64,000 bases of DNA from Isoetes taiwanensis (taxonomy: Eukaryota > Streptophyta > Lycopodiopsida > Isoetales > Isoetaceae). A model generated the notes under the pieces. It was given only the letters and a program-made list of their open reading frames with translations. It had not been told where the DNA came from and ran no database searches. Of this stretch, positions 20,780-30,807 are shown in pieces (the first letter of the stretch is position 1; every line of letters starts with the position of its first letter). The position numbers and the translations under genes were made by a program. The stretch lies in contig JAJEKV010000030.1 in NCBI GenBank assembly GCA_021234155.1, positions 4,134,050 through 4,198,049 of the forward strand, written 5' to 3'.

Positions 20780-21752
20780 AACTTATATAACCTTAGGATA
20801 AGGCCCAGGCCCATTTTACACATGGCCTTATCCTATTGGGCAACTGCCACACGGCCTTGAGCCTTGACCCATTGGCCCCATGTGGCATCCCATGTGGACC
20901 CTAACCTATATTAACCTAAACCGTAACCCTATACCTCTTTTCCTGGCCCTAACATCCTGGGAACCTTCTTCGCACTCGAAACTCCATTTCGAGCGTCGTT
21001 CGCTATGGCATAGCCTAGTGCAGCAGCCCCCAGAGTGCGTGTTACGATCTTGGAGTGAGCGCAGCTTCGACCATTTCGAGGACCATGGAGATGCCAGGAA
21101 TGGGAGGGAGCGTTTCGGGAGCAGGTATTTGGAATAGTGCTCTTAGTAATTCATCTGGAAGTTAGCACTCCAGATGAGTTAGTATTTCGTATCTAGAATA
21201 GAGCCATCCTAGAACCCTTATTCAACATCTTGAACCCTAATCAAGGAACCCTAACTGTAAGTAGATATGTATGATTAGGTTAGATGTTATTCTGATGATT
21301 ATCATGATATGATGTTATGTGATGTTGGTTGATCATGTTTGCTCCTCTTGTATTGGGAAAGGGGGTAGAGACCTAGTAGCCATTAGGTAGTGATGCTCCT
21401 AGTTTAGACCTTTTAGTTCCTATTATTATGCGGCCTACGGGGGCTATGATGTGACTTAGCACTACATAACGGGGCTAGAGGAGATATAGAGGGAGGGTCC
21501 CTGCTGAGCGTGGCTACTGGGGACCCATAGCGGGCTAGGCTTATGGCCGGTCACTTCGTGCGGGCCGGGCATGGGTCTGACACCACCTAAGGCAATGGTG
21601 TTGCCCTGCCTCTCAGGAGCTGCAGGTGACGGCCTGCCTCTTATTTCGGGGGGTTAATCGGGGACGAATCGTGTGTCGCCATGATTCTCTAGCCGCCAAT
21701 GGAACCTCTAGACCCCGGGAGGGGGAGATGCAACCCTTCCTGCCTCCAGGGA
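20780..21752. other. Gene-free stretch with LTR-like or rDNA-spacer-like low-complexity sequence
   Basis: It contains 'ggaaccctaat' and 'cctaacct' runs and a GC-rich part (21,420-21,750) with repeated phrases like 'ggcgtggct', 'cgggctaggc' and 'ccgggag'. No coding sequence or border motif is recognisable. The GC-rich part continues after the MITE at 22,312, so the two were once continuous. Confidence 0.5.
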
Positions 21753-21760
21753 CCGGGGAG
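21753..21760. repeat. 8-bp target-site duplication of the hAT MITE, left
   Basis: CCGGGGAG at 21,753-21,760 is repeated at 22,304-22,311. Eight bases is the target-duplication length of hAT elements. Confidence 0.9.
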
Positions 21761-22303
21761 CAGGGTTGCCCTTAAGGCCATATCTGCATAGGCGTGATTT
21801 AGAAGGTGAGGCGAATCATAAGCTTTCTATATTAATTTTGTAGGCAATTACTTTTTGCGACTTGAACTATTTCATAGAAACTCTGGCGAAACTTGCCAAC
21901 GTTAATGTGGTAATTGAAATAAATAAATTAAATGTCAATTCACATACAACTTACAGGATTAAAAAAACCTATTATGTTTAGCAAAATTTGAGTAGTTGTT
22001 GATTTTTTTAGTATTCTACTATGGTCCACTAGAGCTAGCAAACAATTACTTGATCTACAATGTTGGTAAGGGGATAATCTATGATCCTAAATACTTAGAT
22101 CCATGGAACTGGAGGCGAAACTCTAGATCTGAGCTTAAGAATGTATGGCTAATTTAAGAAAGGCGGGTGGACGAAATGGTAAAACTTTGGCGAAAGAATA
22201 TAATTTATTTTCAATAGTAACCTATTCAGCTTTAGTATCTCATTTTTGAAAATATTCAAAATATAGCCATTTGGCTATAAATAGCCCCTTAAGGGCAACC
22301 CTG
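21761..22303. mobile_element. hAT-type MITE, 543 bp
   Basis: Both ends carry the perfect 17-bp terminal inverted repeat CAGGGTTGCCCTTAAGG, and the insertion is flanked by the 8-bp duplication CCGGGGAG. The interior is AT-rich and has no transposase. CAGGG...CCCTG ends and 8-bp duplications are established marks of the hAT superfamily. An inner hairpin GGCTAT/ATAGCC lies next to the right end. The element is present in copy 2 (about 60,229-60,772), where the right end is garbled. Confidence 0.92.
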
Positions 22304-22851
22304 CCGGGGAGATGCAACCCGGAGTAGTCTCGATGGGTGATGCCATGAGATTGCATATCCGGAAGGCTGGGGTCATGCTAGAGCCCGATTTAGCCTATCT
22401 GCAAAGTATGCAAGGAGGGGCGGATGGAGTGGTCAACTTTAGCCATTGTCTATAGCCAGCCCCGCCATTGTTATGACTCGGTCTGCTCTATCTTGAGGCC
22501 TAGCCGTCAGTCTACCTCTCCATGAGTCTGAGCCTTGGGTAGGAGCTCTCATGTTTTACGGCATATGTTTATCTCTATTGTAGCCATGGATATGTGGATG
22601 TGCTACCCTTCGAGGTAGTGTGATGTATTGTTATTGCTAGTTCTGACGACGTTTATGCTTCCGCTGTGATAGGAGCCCATAGGGTAAGGGCGTGCAAGAC
22701 ACCTTCGTGTCCCCTTCCCGCACTAGGGATACCCTGGGGTGTGGGATACACAAGGCCCCCAAAAATGAACTTGCATTAAAAATCAATATGAAAACCAGTA
22801 TGTATATGGTTTTTTTATACAACAATTCATAATGTCAACAAAAACCATGTG
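22304..22851. other. Continuation of the GC-rich gene-free segment
   Basis: The sequence resumes at 22,312 with 'atgcaaccc', the same phrase found at 21,727-21,735 before the MITE. It then runs through non-coding DNA with no recognised features. A short open frame on the minus strand (22,637-22,825) has no family features. Confidence 0.5.
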
Positions 22852-23200
22852 TCTTTGATGGTTTTGCAAAATTATTAGTAGTTCATATCATTCTTTTTTG
22901 TACTAATTCTAAAATTTAAACTAATTTATATAAATTATCACAAGTTTGTAAGATGGTTTCTAAGCATACATTGATTTTATAAAATCATTGCTAGTTCATA
23001 TCATGTTTAATTATACAAATTCTACATAGTACAATGGGTTTTTGAAATCATTATTAGTTTGAAAGATGTGTTTTAAGCATATGTTGACTTTGCAAAATCA
23101 TTGCTTGTTCATACCACATTTAGTTATACGCATTCTAGATCTTAAAATGGTTTTTGAAAATCATCATTAATTCTTCGGATGCTTTTTATATATGTATTTT
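22852..23200. repeat. Three diverged tandem units of about 110-125 bp
   Basis: Units begin near 22,852, 22,975 and 23,086 and share 'gcaaaatcattgct', 'agttcatatcat', 'tatacaaattcta' and 'aagcatatgttga'. They are AT-rich, non-coding and also present in copy 2 (about 61,323-61,660). Confidence 0.75.
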
Positions 23201-23875
23201 CAATATTATAATTTTGGATGCTCTCAGATACCGGTTGTCGTTATCGTATATGTTTTTCAACATAATTTTTATACTATCAAGTTTTTGTTGTTAGTTTGAA
23301 AACCATGTTGTCTTTTGCAAAGAGGTTATTTCCTATGCTTGTTAATAGTTTTTTATAATCTAGTTTTTTGCAGCTATATTACACAATTGTCTCAGTCCTT
23401 AATATCATTACTAGTTTTTATATATTAACTAGTAATAGCAACTATTATGTTTAAATCTTCGAATGTAGCACTATTTTTCTAAACAATGCTTCCCTACTTT
23501 TTTTCTTTTTTATGAAGAACAATTCCTACTTTCTCAACACAGGAATTTGAACTTGAAGTGTCCCTAGTACCTTACTACTAGACTATTGCAATCTAGTTTT
23601 TGTACCACGTCATGTCACCAATATGAACATCAACCTACCTACCTACCTATTTATCATCTGCTTCATAGCCATGATAAAGATCCCCTATTTGTGCCACAAA
23701 TCCCTTGCATAAAAATCCCCTATTTCTGCACTACAAAAGCTCCCTGTTTTTGCTGCAAAGAAAACCTTGGACATGTTCTATTTTTGCTCTGAATTGCCAT
23801 AGTTTTTGCTCTGAATCACCAGGGTAAATTCCTTGGACATGCTCTACTTTGTAGTTGTTATCATTATATTGAATT
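23201..23875. other. AT-rich gene-free stretch with an (ACCT)n microsatellite
   Basis: The only clear structure is four ACCT units at about 23,632-23,648 and a doubled phrase 'ccttggacatg' / 'tttttgctctgaat' at 23,764-23,850. No gene is recognisable. Confidence 0.6.
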
Positions 23876-23879
23876 CACA

Positions 23880-24085
23880 AATATCCAACAATAGTGTATT
23901 TGAGAATGGTAAATTTAAATTGATCCCATTTCTACTTGAGCACTTCTTCACGGCATAAATTGAGAGTTTCGTGCATACTTCGAAAGCTTGTTCCATATAT
24001 TTAATTGAATTTGGCCGCGATCCCCCCTCTTCTTTGGACATCAAAGCTCTACCATAAAGAAATAAGGCATTGCAAGTTCTTGAAT
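23880..24085 (-). pseudogene. Possible TPR-repeat exon fragment
   Basis: The minus strand reads NALFLYGRALMSKEEGG and then NSIKYMEQAFEVCTKL, which has the spacing and residue pattern of a tetratricopeptide repeat (Y.....AL then A at the second helix). Copy 2 (62,344-62,570) extends the frame upstream with AFQELV. There are no flanking exons, and one frame shift distinguishes the copies near the SKEEG sequence. The call rests on a single repeat and may be chance. Confidence 0.25.
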
Positions 24086-24099
24086 GCCAATAGTTTCCT

Positions 24100-25360
24100 T
24101 CAAGTCAATTATATGGCAGAAAATACCGGGATAATAGCATGGCTAGTTTTGACTTTGAGAAGGCCATAGAAATATTGTCCAAGAGAAAGGGAAATGAATG
24201 GTGTGTGGTGTGTTGAGGCCGAAAAAGAGCAAAAATTGATGTTTAATTTATGTTCAACAAGATCCAGAAGCAGATTGGAGCTAAGCCATCATAAGGTTCT
24301 TGCTTCAAGTCTTTTTGGCATAGCCAAGAGGTTTGTTGTGCAAAATGACACGTTCTTCAAGATGTTTTTGTCTCAGTGTTATTTGAAGTTTATTTCATTG
24401 CCTCTTCCCTTCTTGTTTTTCGGTCTTTTTTAGTTCCAACCAACTATGGAAGTTGTACTTTGTTTGGATGTTATGTATACAGGAATGTCCAGTGTGAAAA
24501 CCATGCCGACACATGAAGCATGGAGGCATGGTTGATGGAGATTTTAGAAATGAAACATTGCCACGTGGCTATATATCACTAGACAATGAGGCAAAACGAA
24601 GACTAAGTGGTTTTTACGTTGGTAGTTGAACCCTAAACTGGAGCAAACATTATGAAGATATACAGGACAAGCTATCTCAAATGCTAGTTTCGGCCTTACA
24701 AAGATAAAATATGCACCCATATGGTCTTGAACAGCTCCAAGGAACAAATGATGACATCCTTTCTTGCCAAACAGGATCACGCCCAGAACCCTATGGTTTG
24801 AACAGTTGTAAGTTTGACAGCCCAGATCGTTGTGTAAACTGATCCATATGGTCAGAAAATATGGACTTTGTGGCATGTAACCATTGGAGCATAACTTCTG
24901 CAGGGTAAGTAGGATAGCATGGACCAAGAACTCTAAGGGAGTATAGTGCATGAGTATATCAACATAATGGGCATGGAGCATGCATAATGTTGGTTTTGAC
25001 ATGGGTGTTTGAAAAATTGGATCGAGTGACAGTTTGACAGATAATCAGGCATGGTCCACGGGGCCTTTGGAAATGTAGGCACAAGGTCTTTCTTGGGCAC
25101 TACTTTCTATTTCGAGGCATGTGGCATGTACCTTAGGGAGTTAAGTGGCCACATTGCAATTCTTAAAATCATAGAATGTGGCCATTCATAGGAAATGCTT
25201 TAGGAACTATGGGTTAAGTCTAGGAATAGTAGTACATGACGTACAGGTCTAGAAGGCTTAAGGTCTTAACAGAACTTGGTGAACTTCCCAAGAATAGCAT
25301 GGTGAATATAAATCAGGGAGCATAAAGAGACCGTTGTGCCTTTGGAAAGTGTGCAATTGC
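24100..25360. other. Stretch without a recognisable gene
   Basis: Open frames exist on both strands (24,194-24,433 plus; 24,544-25,002 minus) but neither shows family motifs, and copy 2 breaks both. The first half is contiguous with the TPR-like fragment and could hold more of that gene. Confidence 0.5.
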
Positions 25361-25363
25361 ACC

Positions 25364-25405
25364 TTCATTTTGTTTGCTTGCTCCTTCATTTTGTTTGCTT
25401 GCTAC
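25364..25405. repeat. 21-bp tandem duplication
   Basis: 'ccttcattttgtttgcttgc' followed by t occurs twice in immediate succession. Copy 2 has the same pair near 63,829-63,870. Confidence 0.85.
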
Positions 25406-25706
25406 GTCCTTGATTTGGTTCAAGTTGGTTGGGCAGCATATGTGATTGTAGGCAGCAGTATGCCATTTGCACTTTCATTTTCTTTCCATGTTTGCTCTAT
25501 CCTTATATCTTGCTTACATCTTGCTTGATGTCTCTCTTCCTTCTAAATATGCCCGTATTTATCTTTTCCATCGCTTCATAACTGGTTACTATTGTGGTCT
25601 TTTCTAATTTCTGAGTTTAGATTATCTGACTGTGAATTGCGTCTTCGGTTTGCCGCTCTCCCTTACATTGTCCTTTCATGATCCATTTTTAAAAGTTTCT
25701 ATATTG

Positions 25707-25797
25707 TATATGGACCATTTGGTTGTATCTTTGGCTGGTCTTGTCAAAGTGCATGTGGACCATTTGGTTGTGTCTTTGGCTGGTTTCATCAAAGTAG
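25707..25797. repeat. 45-bp tandem duplication
   Basis: Two units share 'tggaccatttggttgt', 'tctttggctggt' and 'catcaaag/tgtcaaag'. The repeat lies just to the right of the last base for which copy 2 is available. Confidence 0.8.
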
Positions 25798-25929
25798 TAT
25801 TTAGACCCTACATTGAAGGTCATTTTATTGCCTTTGATCTTCCCGTCAAAGTCATGTTTAATTCTACACTGATAGACATTTTATTTTCTGTTGAACTTTG
25901 AATATAACGTTATTGTTTCCAGGACCTAT

Positions 25930-26480
25930 GATGGATTGTCGCCTTTGAACTACCTATGATGGATGGTTGCTTTTGAACTGTAAAATATAATTATAATGTT
26001 CTGTTTGGAGTTTTTGTCATTTTACGTGCTATGCAAATTTTTTTGTCTTTGAGGCTTTTGTCTTGCTCGTTTTATGTACCATGGAATTCTGTGTCTTTGG
26101 TATAATATTCTTGTCTTGCTCATTCTTGTGTCATGAACTTCTCGATGGTATTACAAGAAGATGTCCTGCCGAAGGTGGTCATTTTTAATGCTTTTTGAAC
26201 TTTGATGACAACGTTTGTCGCTTACACGAGTGGTCAATTGTTGCTTTTGAACTGTAAATGTAACTGTAAATATAACGTTTTCGTTTTATTTGGGGTCTTT
26301 GTCTTGCTCGTTTTGTGTGCGATGTAAGTTTTTTATCTTTGAGGTTTTTGTTTTACTCGTTTTATGTGCCATGTAAGCATTTTTTGTCTTTGATTATGAG
26401 GTTTTTGTCTCGCTTGTTCGTGTATCATGCAGTTCTCGAAATATTACGAGGAAATGTCTTGCGAAAGAGGTACACGTTCT
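25930..26480. repeat. Two diverged T-rich tandem units of about 250-300 bp
   Basis: Unit 1 (about 25,960-26,230) and unit 2 (about 26,240-26,480) share 'ttgcttttgaactgtaaa', 'gtctttgtcttgctcgtttt', 'tgtgccatg' and a closing 'attacragraratgtcytgc' pattern. The sequence is T-rich and non-coding. Confidence 0.65.
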
Positions 26481-26773
26481 TTTTTGGTTTGTTATCTATA
26501 TGGGTGAGTTTAGGTTCTCCTCCATCTATACAAGTTTTAGAATACCGTGAGAATATGCCCCCTGCAAGAGGAAACATTTTTTGCTTTATCTCTTTTCTCT
26601 TTATTGAGTCCTTGTCTACTAGTTTCTTGCTATAGAATCCAAGGTACGGATTTTTTGAAGGGGTAGATAGGATAACTTTGCATAGTTCTTGCATGTTGAT
26701 CACCATGATAATATCATCAAAGATATTCATTTTATCCTTATTGTTCCTCTTCTATCGGCCGATAAATATGTTG

Positions 26774-26844
26774 TCATAGAACCCATCCTAGGAATGCCAC
26801 AGTTCTATTGTGATAGCAATAGAACCGACATTCCTTGGATGGGG
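26774..26844. repeat. Imperfect hairpin with the foldback end motif
   Basis: Bases 26,774-26,793 read TCATAGAACCCATCCTAGGA, identical to the inner end of the right foldback arm (29,172-29,153 on the minus strand). From 26,782 the sequence folds on itself: CCCATCCTAGGAATG pairs with CATTCCTTGGATGGGG and TTCTATT pairs with AATAGAA. The apex is about 8 bases. Confidence 0.8.
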
Positions 26845-27059
26845 ACGCCCCTTTTTCGGACTCCCTATTTATTCAGCATCTTTCCATTTTTTCATCATCG
26901 GCATTCTCTTGAGCTAGTTTTCGGCTTCTTCTCTATCCTATCAGTTTCCCTCACCCTCCCTCCCTTGTCTACATCTGATCTTATCCGCGTTTTATTTTCT
27001 CATTACCCCTTTCCATTCCATTTCTTTTTTGTCCGTTGACCATTTTTGTCTATGTTTCC

Positions 27060-27560
27060 ATATTTTCGGGTCCCTCTGCAGCCTCTAGATCTTCCATGGT
27101 TTCCTTTCGATGTTTTTGATAGTGCATATGTCCTTATTCATCAGTTTCTAGATGTGGCACTGAGGCCTACTCATTATCTCGTTCTTCTCGGAGTCTGTCA
27201 AATCTTCTGTACTTTTCAGGTCGCCTTGCAGCCCTCGATATCCTTCGTGCTTTCTTTCTTCTTTGAGGATACATATATTTTTATTTCCATTTTTTCTCGG
27301 TGTGGCTCTGTAGCCTCTGCGACTTCTTATCTTTTCATTCTTTCTCGGCATAGCTATAGCCTCTGTGACTTAATTTTTGTTCATTTTCTCTTGGACAATA
27401 TTTATTATTCATTTTTACAGACGTGTGGATCTGTCTATGTTGTGGCTCTAGTGTCGTCAGCTTTGTCTGCATAGTTTCTTTTTCTCGGCGTGGTGTCGTA
27501 GCCTCCGAGACAATCTTTGTTATTCATTTCCTCTCGGCGTGGCACTGTAGCCTGCACTAA
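27060..27560. repeat. Diverged array of CTCGGCRTGGC...GTAGCCTC units
   Basis: Variants of 'ctcggcgtggc', five to eight bases, 'gtagcctcygag' recur near 27,064, 27,217, 27,295, 27,342, 27,484 and 27,532, with two longer units continuing to the right. Each unit is itself nearly palindromic (CTCGG...CCGAG). The units lie 50-150 bp apart in T-rich DNA. Confidence 0.65.
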
Positions 27561-27633
27561 TCGGATGGTTTTTCTTTTTTCCTGCGATGGTTTTTTTTCC
27601 GCGGACGGTTCCCGATTGGTCGGCTGTTGTTTC

Positions 27634-28100
27634 TTCCTCGGCGTGGCCCTGGAGCCTCCGAGTGCTATTATATATTTTTGATATTTGTGCTTTGGCACAT
27701 GTCCAGGCTTGAAGCTACTAACTTTCTAACGGGCCATTCTCCTTTGCATTCTTTCCATTACAAGTTCTTTCTTGCAGCTTGCTCAGTTGTCAGTGCCATC
27801 ACGTTGTATTTCAACTCTTTTCTCGGCAGATGTATGCTAGTAGCAGTCTTCTGGAACGTTGGTGGCCGTTTGCCATAAGGGCCTCGGCATGGCCATGGAG
27901 CCTCTGAGTGCTATTATATTCTTCATTTTTGCACTTTGGCACATGCTTATGCCTGAAGCTTCTAACTTTCTAACGGGTCATTCTCCTTTTTCATTGCAGG
28001 TCATTTTCTTGCAGTTCTTCCATTTGTTAGCGTCATCATCTCGGTGGACACATGCTAGCGGCATTCTTCAAGAGCGTTGGCGATTGTTTCTCATTAGGGT
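27634..28100. repeat. Tandem duplication within the left foldback arm
   Basis: Unit 1 (27,634-27,880) and unit 2 (27,881-28,100) share 'ctcggcrtggcc.tggagcct', 'gagtgctattatat', 'tttggcacatg', 'taactttctaacggg' and 'cattctcct'. The right arm has only one such unit, so the duplication followed arm formation. Confidence 0.8.
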
Positions 28101-28388
28101 TTTCCTCAAAAACCCGAAAGGGTGGGGTTTTTCATCCCGATAAGAAGCAATCATCACATTTCCCACATTTTATATGGACAATGCGGTGGATATATCATCT
28201 TTTATCTTGTATTCCTAGTTTCGTCATGCTCTCGATGATTGTCTAGTTTCGGAGCATGCAGATTTCAAGTATTTTTCAAAAATTATACCCCGTTGGGGAA
28301 TCAATTTGTACTCAACGATATTTACAAAGCTCAATGAGAACACCACTTCACGACCAGTATATGCCTATCATAGGACCCATCCTAGGAA

Positions 28389-29152
28389 TTGTTGAATATG
28401 ATAGTGTATCTATGTGGTTGCGGGTTTTTAAAATGCAAAGCATCCAAATTAGAATGCACATCCATATTTATAGAGGATGATCGATAGAAGATCCAAAGAA
28501 CACAGAGATAAAAGGCACAAAGATGGATTGAGATTCTTACTGGAGCAAACTGCCCCGATTGTTTATCTAAGAACAATCATGCAAAAACTGTCTCAAGGTC
28601 GTGTATTGTAGAGAAGTCCAGATTGGGCAAGGACAGAATCAAAACTTGGAGATAGTTGGCTATTTGAAAGCAGCTCAAAACAAGTCAAGATTGAGCTGAA
28701 GCCTGACACTAAAGCAAACAAAAAAAAAATGAAAAATCTACTGCCAAAATTAAATCTTTATGACAAACAAGCATAGTAAAATGAACATTGTCTTCTAAAA
28801 TAATTAGCATTCTTAACATTTATATCTTTTGATGGAGCGTCAAAGTAGCACCACGAATTCTCAAAAGGATCATAAGCCACAATTTTTTTCTTTTCAGTCC
28901 CATCACTCTGATCCAACACCGTCTTCCATAAAGGATCGTGACGACGGGTGACTGAAGACAACCAACAAACTTGATCATCGAAGTGTTGAAGCAGATGCAA
29001 GGATCTGTTTGTGAAAATATAGCCTCCATTCTCCTCACGAGCATGCCATACTTGTAACTCATTCCACATCAAAGCAATTGTTCCCATGAGGCTGCCCATG
29101 TGTTGGAATAACCTCATGTCTATCCCATCACGAGGATGGCCATATCTCTCCA
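28389..29152 (-). pseudogene. F-box gene 3' fragment captured between foldback arms, Helitron-free
   Basis: Minus-strand coding runs from 29,152 to a TAA at 28,758. It reads the F-box-associated region (WHAREENGGYIFTNRSLHLL, DDQVCWLSSVTRR) and an intact C-terminus DPFENSWCYFDAPSKDINVK then NANYFRRQC. The 3' flank follows to 28,389. Compared with 8,951-9,290 it lacks both the 14-bp deletion and the Helitron, so it represents the earlier state. At 29,152 it stops abruptly at the right arm motif, so the start of the gene is missing. It has no start codon or F-box and is unlikely to be expressed. Confidence 0.85.
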
Positions 29153-29669
29153 TCCTAGGATGGGTTCTATGACACAATCAAGTGAAGTGAAGTGGTGTTC
29201 TCATTGAGCTTTGTAAAATCGTTGAGTACAAATCGATTCCCCTACTGGGGTAGAACTTTTGAAAGAACTTGAAATTTACATGCTCTGAAACTAGACAATC
29301 ATCAAGAGCACGAAGAAACTAGGGAGTACAAGATAAAAAGATGTTTCATCCGCCGCTCGTTCTATACAAAGAAGAGAAACCTGGCGATCGCTTCTCATCG
29401 AGATGGAAAACCCCGCCTTGCGCGACCCCGTGCACTTTGACCACTAAGAGACCTCAAAGTTAACCTGCAAAGGCAAAGATAATGACCCGTCAAAGAGTTA
29501 GGCGCTTTGCGCATTAATGTGTCAAATATCTAATAAAGTTCAGAGGCTCCAGGGCTACGCTAAAAAAGAAACAAACAGCCGACCAATCGGGAACTGTCCG
29601 CCTAATGACCATCGCGGAGAAAAATATCCGATTAGTGCTGCCTCAGAGGCTACATCGCCACGCTGAGAG

Positions 29670-30807
29670 ATAATAGAAATGGAGAATGCCTCAGCGGGCC
29701 AAAGAGGAACGATGCAATTAAAGAGTACACACGTTAACAAAGGTAAATGAAACAACAAGTCAAAGGAACTTAACGAAGGAAGTAACCCAAATACAATGAA
29801 ATAGAGAGATGATATCAAAAAGAGCTACTGAGATTGTGCGGAGCGATAGCAACTGGAGCACAACAAACCCACAAAGGAGCAAAGAAGTGAAGTGGAGAAA
29901 TGGACCCATCAACACAACTACAAAATGGCTAATAGATATTGAAGGGACAACTGAGACAACCGTAATAGGAGGAGGAAGATGAAACAAAAGCCAAAGGCAT
30001 GAAATTGAATAATACAAATGACATAGGTTGATAAAAAATGGACAAAACGAAGAAATATGGGCATCACGCCGAAATAAAGATAAGGATGAATAGAACAAAA
30101 GGAAAAACATATAAATATCAATAGGGACCAAAAGTCAGTAGAGGGAATCAAGAGTCATGAATCAAAAGGGACTAAAAAGAAGCAGGCTAGCTAAACTGAC
30201 CTATAGAAGCGACAATGTCCAAAAGATTGTCATGGTATGGAACAAGGGAGAGAAAAGTGACTAAAGTGAGCAGGGAGAAACTAGAACAGGGAAAACAATG
30301 TACAAAGAACACTATGTACCGTGTAGAACCCCAAAGAAAGGACAAAAAGAATTCAAGTAGAAGGTTTAGGAATGCACCAGATGGGACTATGACTGACCTG
30401 ACATCCATAGCTATAAAGAAATGCAAGTATTCAAAGTAACAATGATGTACGTAAAAACCATCCCTACGTGGACATGTGTAACACAAACTAGAGAGAGCAC
30501 ATAAGCACCTACTGCATATCATATTGATCAAAGGCATCAACTGAAATAACCTGACTACAGTGAAACAAACACCTAGAACAAATCAAACCAGATGCAGTTA
30601 CACAAACAAGAAATGTGCAAGTACATCATAAATAAAATTGATAAATAAAACAATGCCAAGGTATATGTCAGATTGAAACTAGACAAGATCAATGAAGCAT
30701 GACAATAACAAAATGCATATAGGCTACAACGAGTACCATAACAAACTAAACACGACAAGAAAGACCATAACTAAGATATGAATAACAGGTTGGGGCCAGA
30801 CTAGATA
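29670..30807. other. A-rich stretch without recognisable gene
   Basis: The plus strand is rich in A and G. Several minus-strand open frames (for example 29,760-30,131 and 30,187-30,540) are hydrophobic and Phe/Leu/Ser-rich, as expected from composition alone. It may be the outer part of the foldback element's right side, but I could not match it to the left side. Confidence 0.5.

Larger units (their letters stand above)
930..25530. repeat. Large direct duplication, copy 1
   Basis: Every feature from the helicase C-terminus to the AT-rich sequence at about 25,530 recurs in order and orientation from 40,490 on. Homology starts at 'gataccttacgtcgccgtgg' (about 931) against a corrupted match at about 40,497. 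The right limit is unknown because the window ends inside copy 2. Confidence 0.97.
27531..29669. mobile_element. Foldback-type element with long inverted-repeat arms
   Basis: The left arm (27,531-28,387) and right arm (29,153-29,669) are inverted copies with moderate divergence. Matching landmarks are CACTAATCGGAT, TTCCCGATTGGTCGGCTGT, TGTACTCAACGAT, AAAGCTCAATGAGAACACCA and the inner end TCATAGRACCCATCCTAGGA. The left arm is longer because one unit is duplicated (27,634-27,880 and 27,881-28,100). The loop is a piece of the F-box gene. No transposase or clear target duplication was found. It could also be an inverted duplication not caused by transposition. Confidence 0.75.

Noticed and set aside
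20840-21260. CCTAACC and CCCTAA phrases as telomere-like repeats
   Set aside because: They are scattered and irregular, not arrays of CCCTAAA.
24544-25002. 152-codon minus-strand frame as a gene
   Set aside because: No family motif, and copy 2 breaks it; the opposite strand is equally open there.
29760-30131. Hydrophobic minus-strand frames as membrane proteins
   Set aside because: The Phe/Leu/Ser composition follows from the A-rich plus strand; no start context, repeats or conservation supports them.
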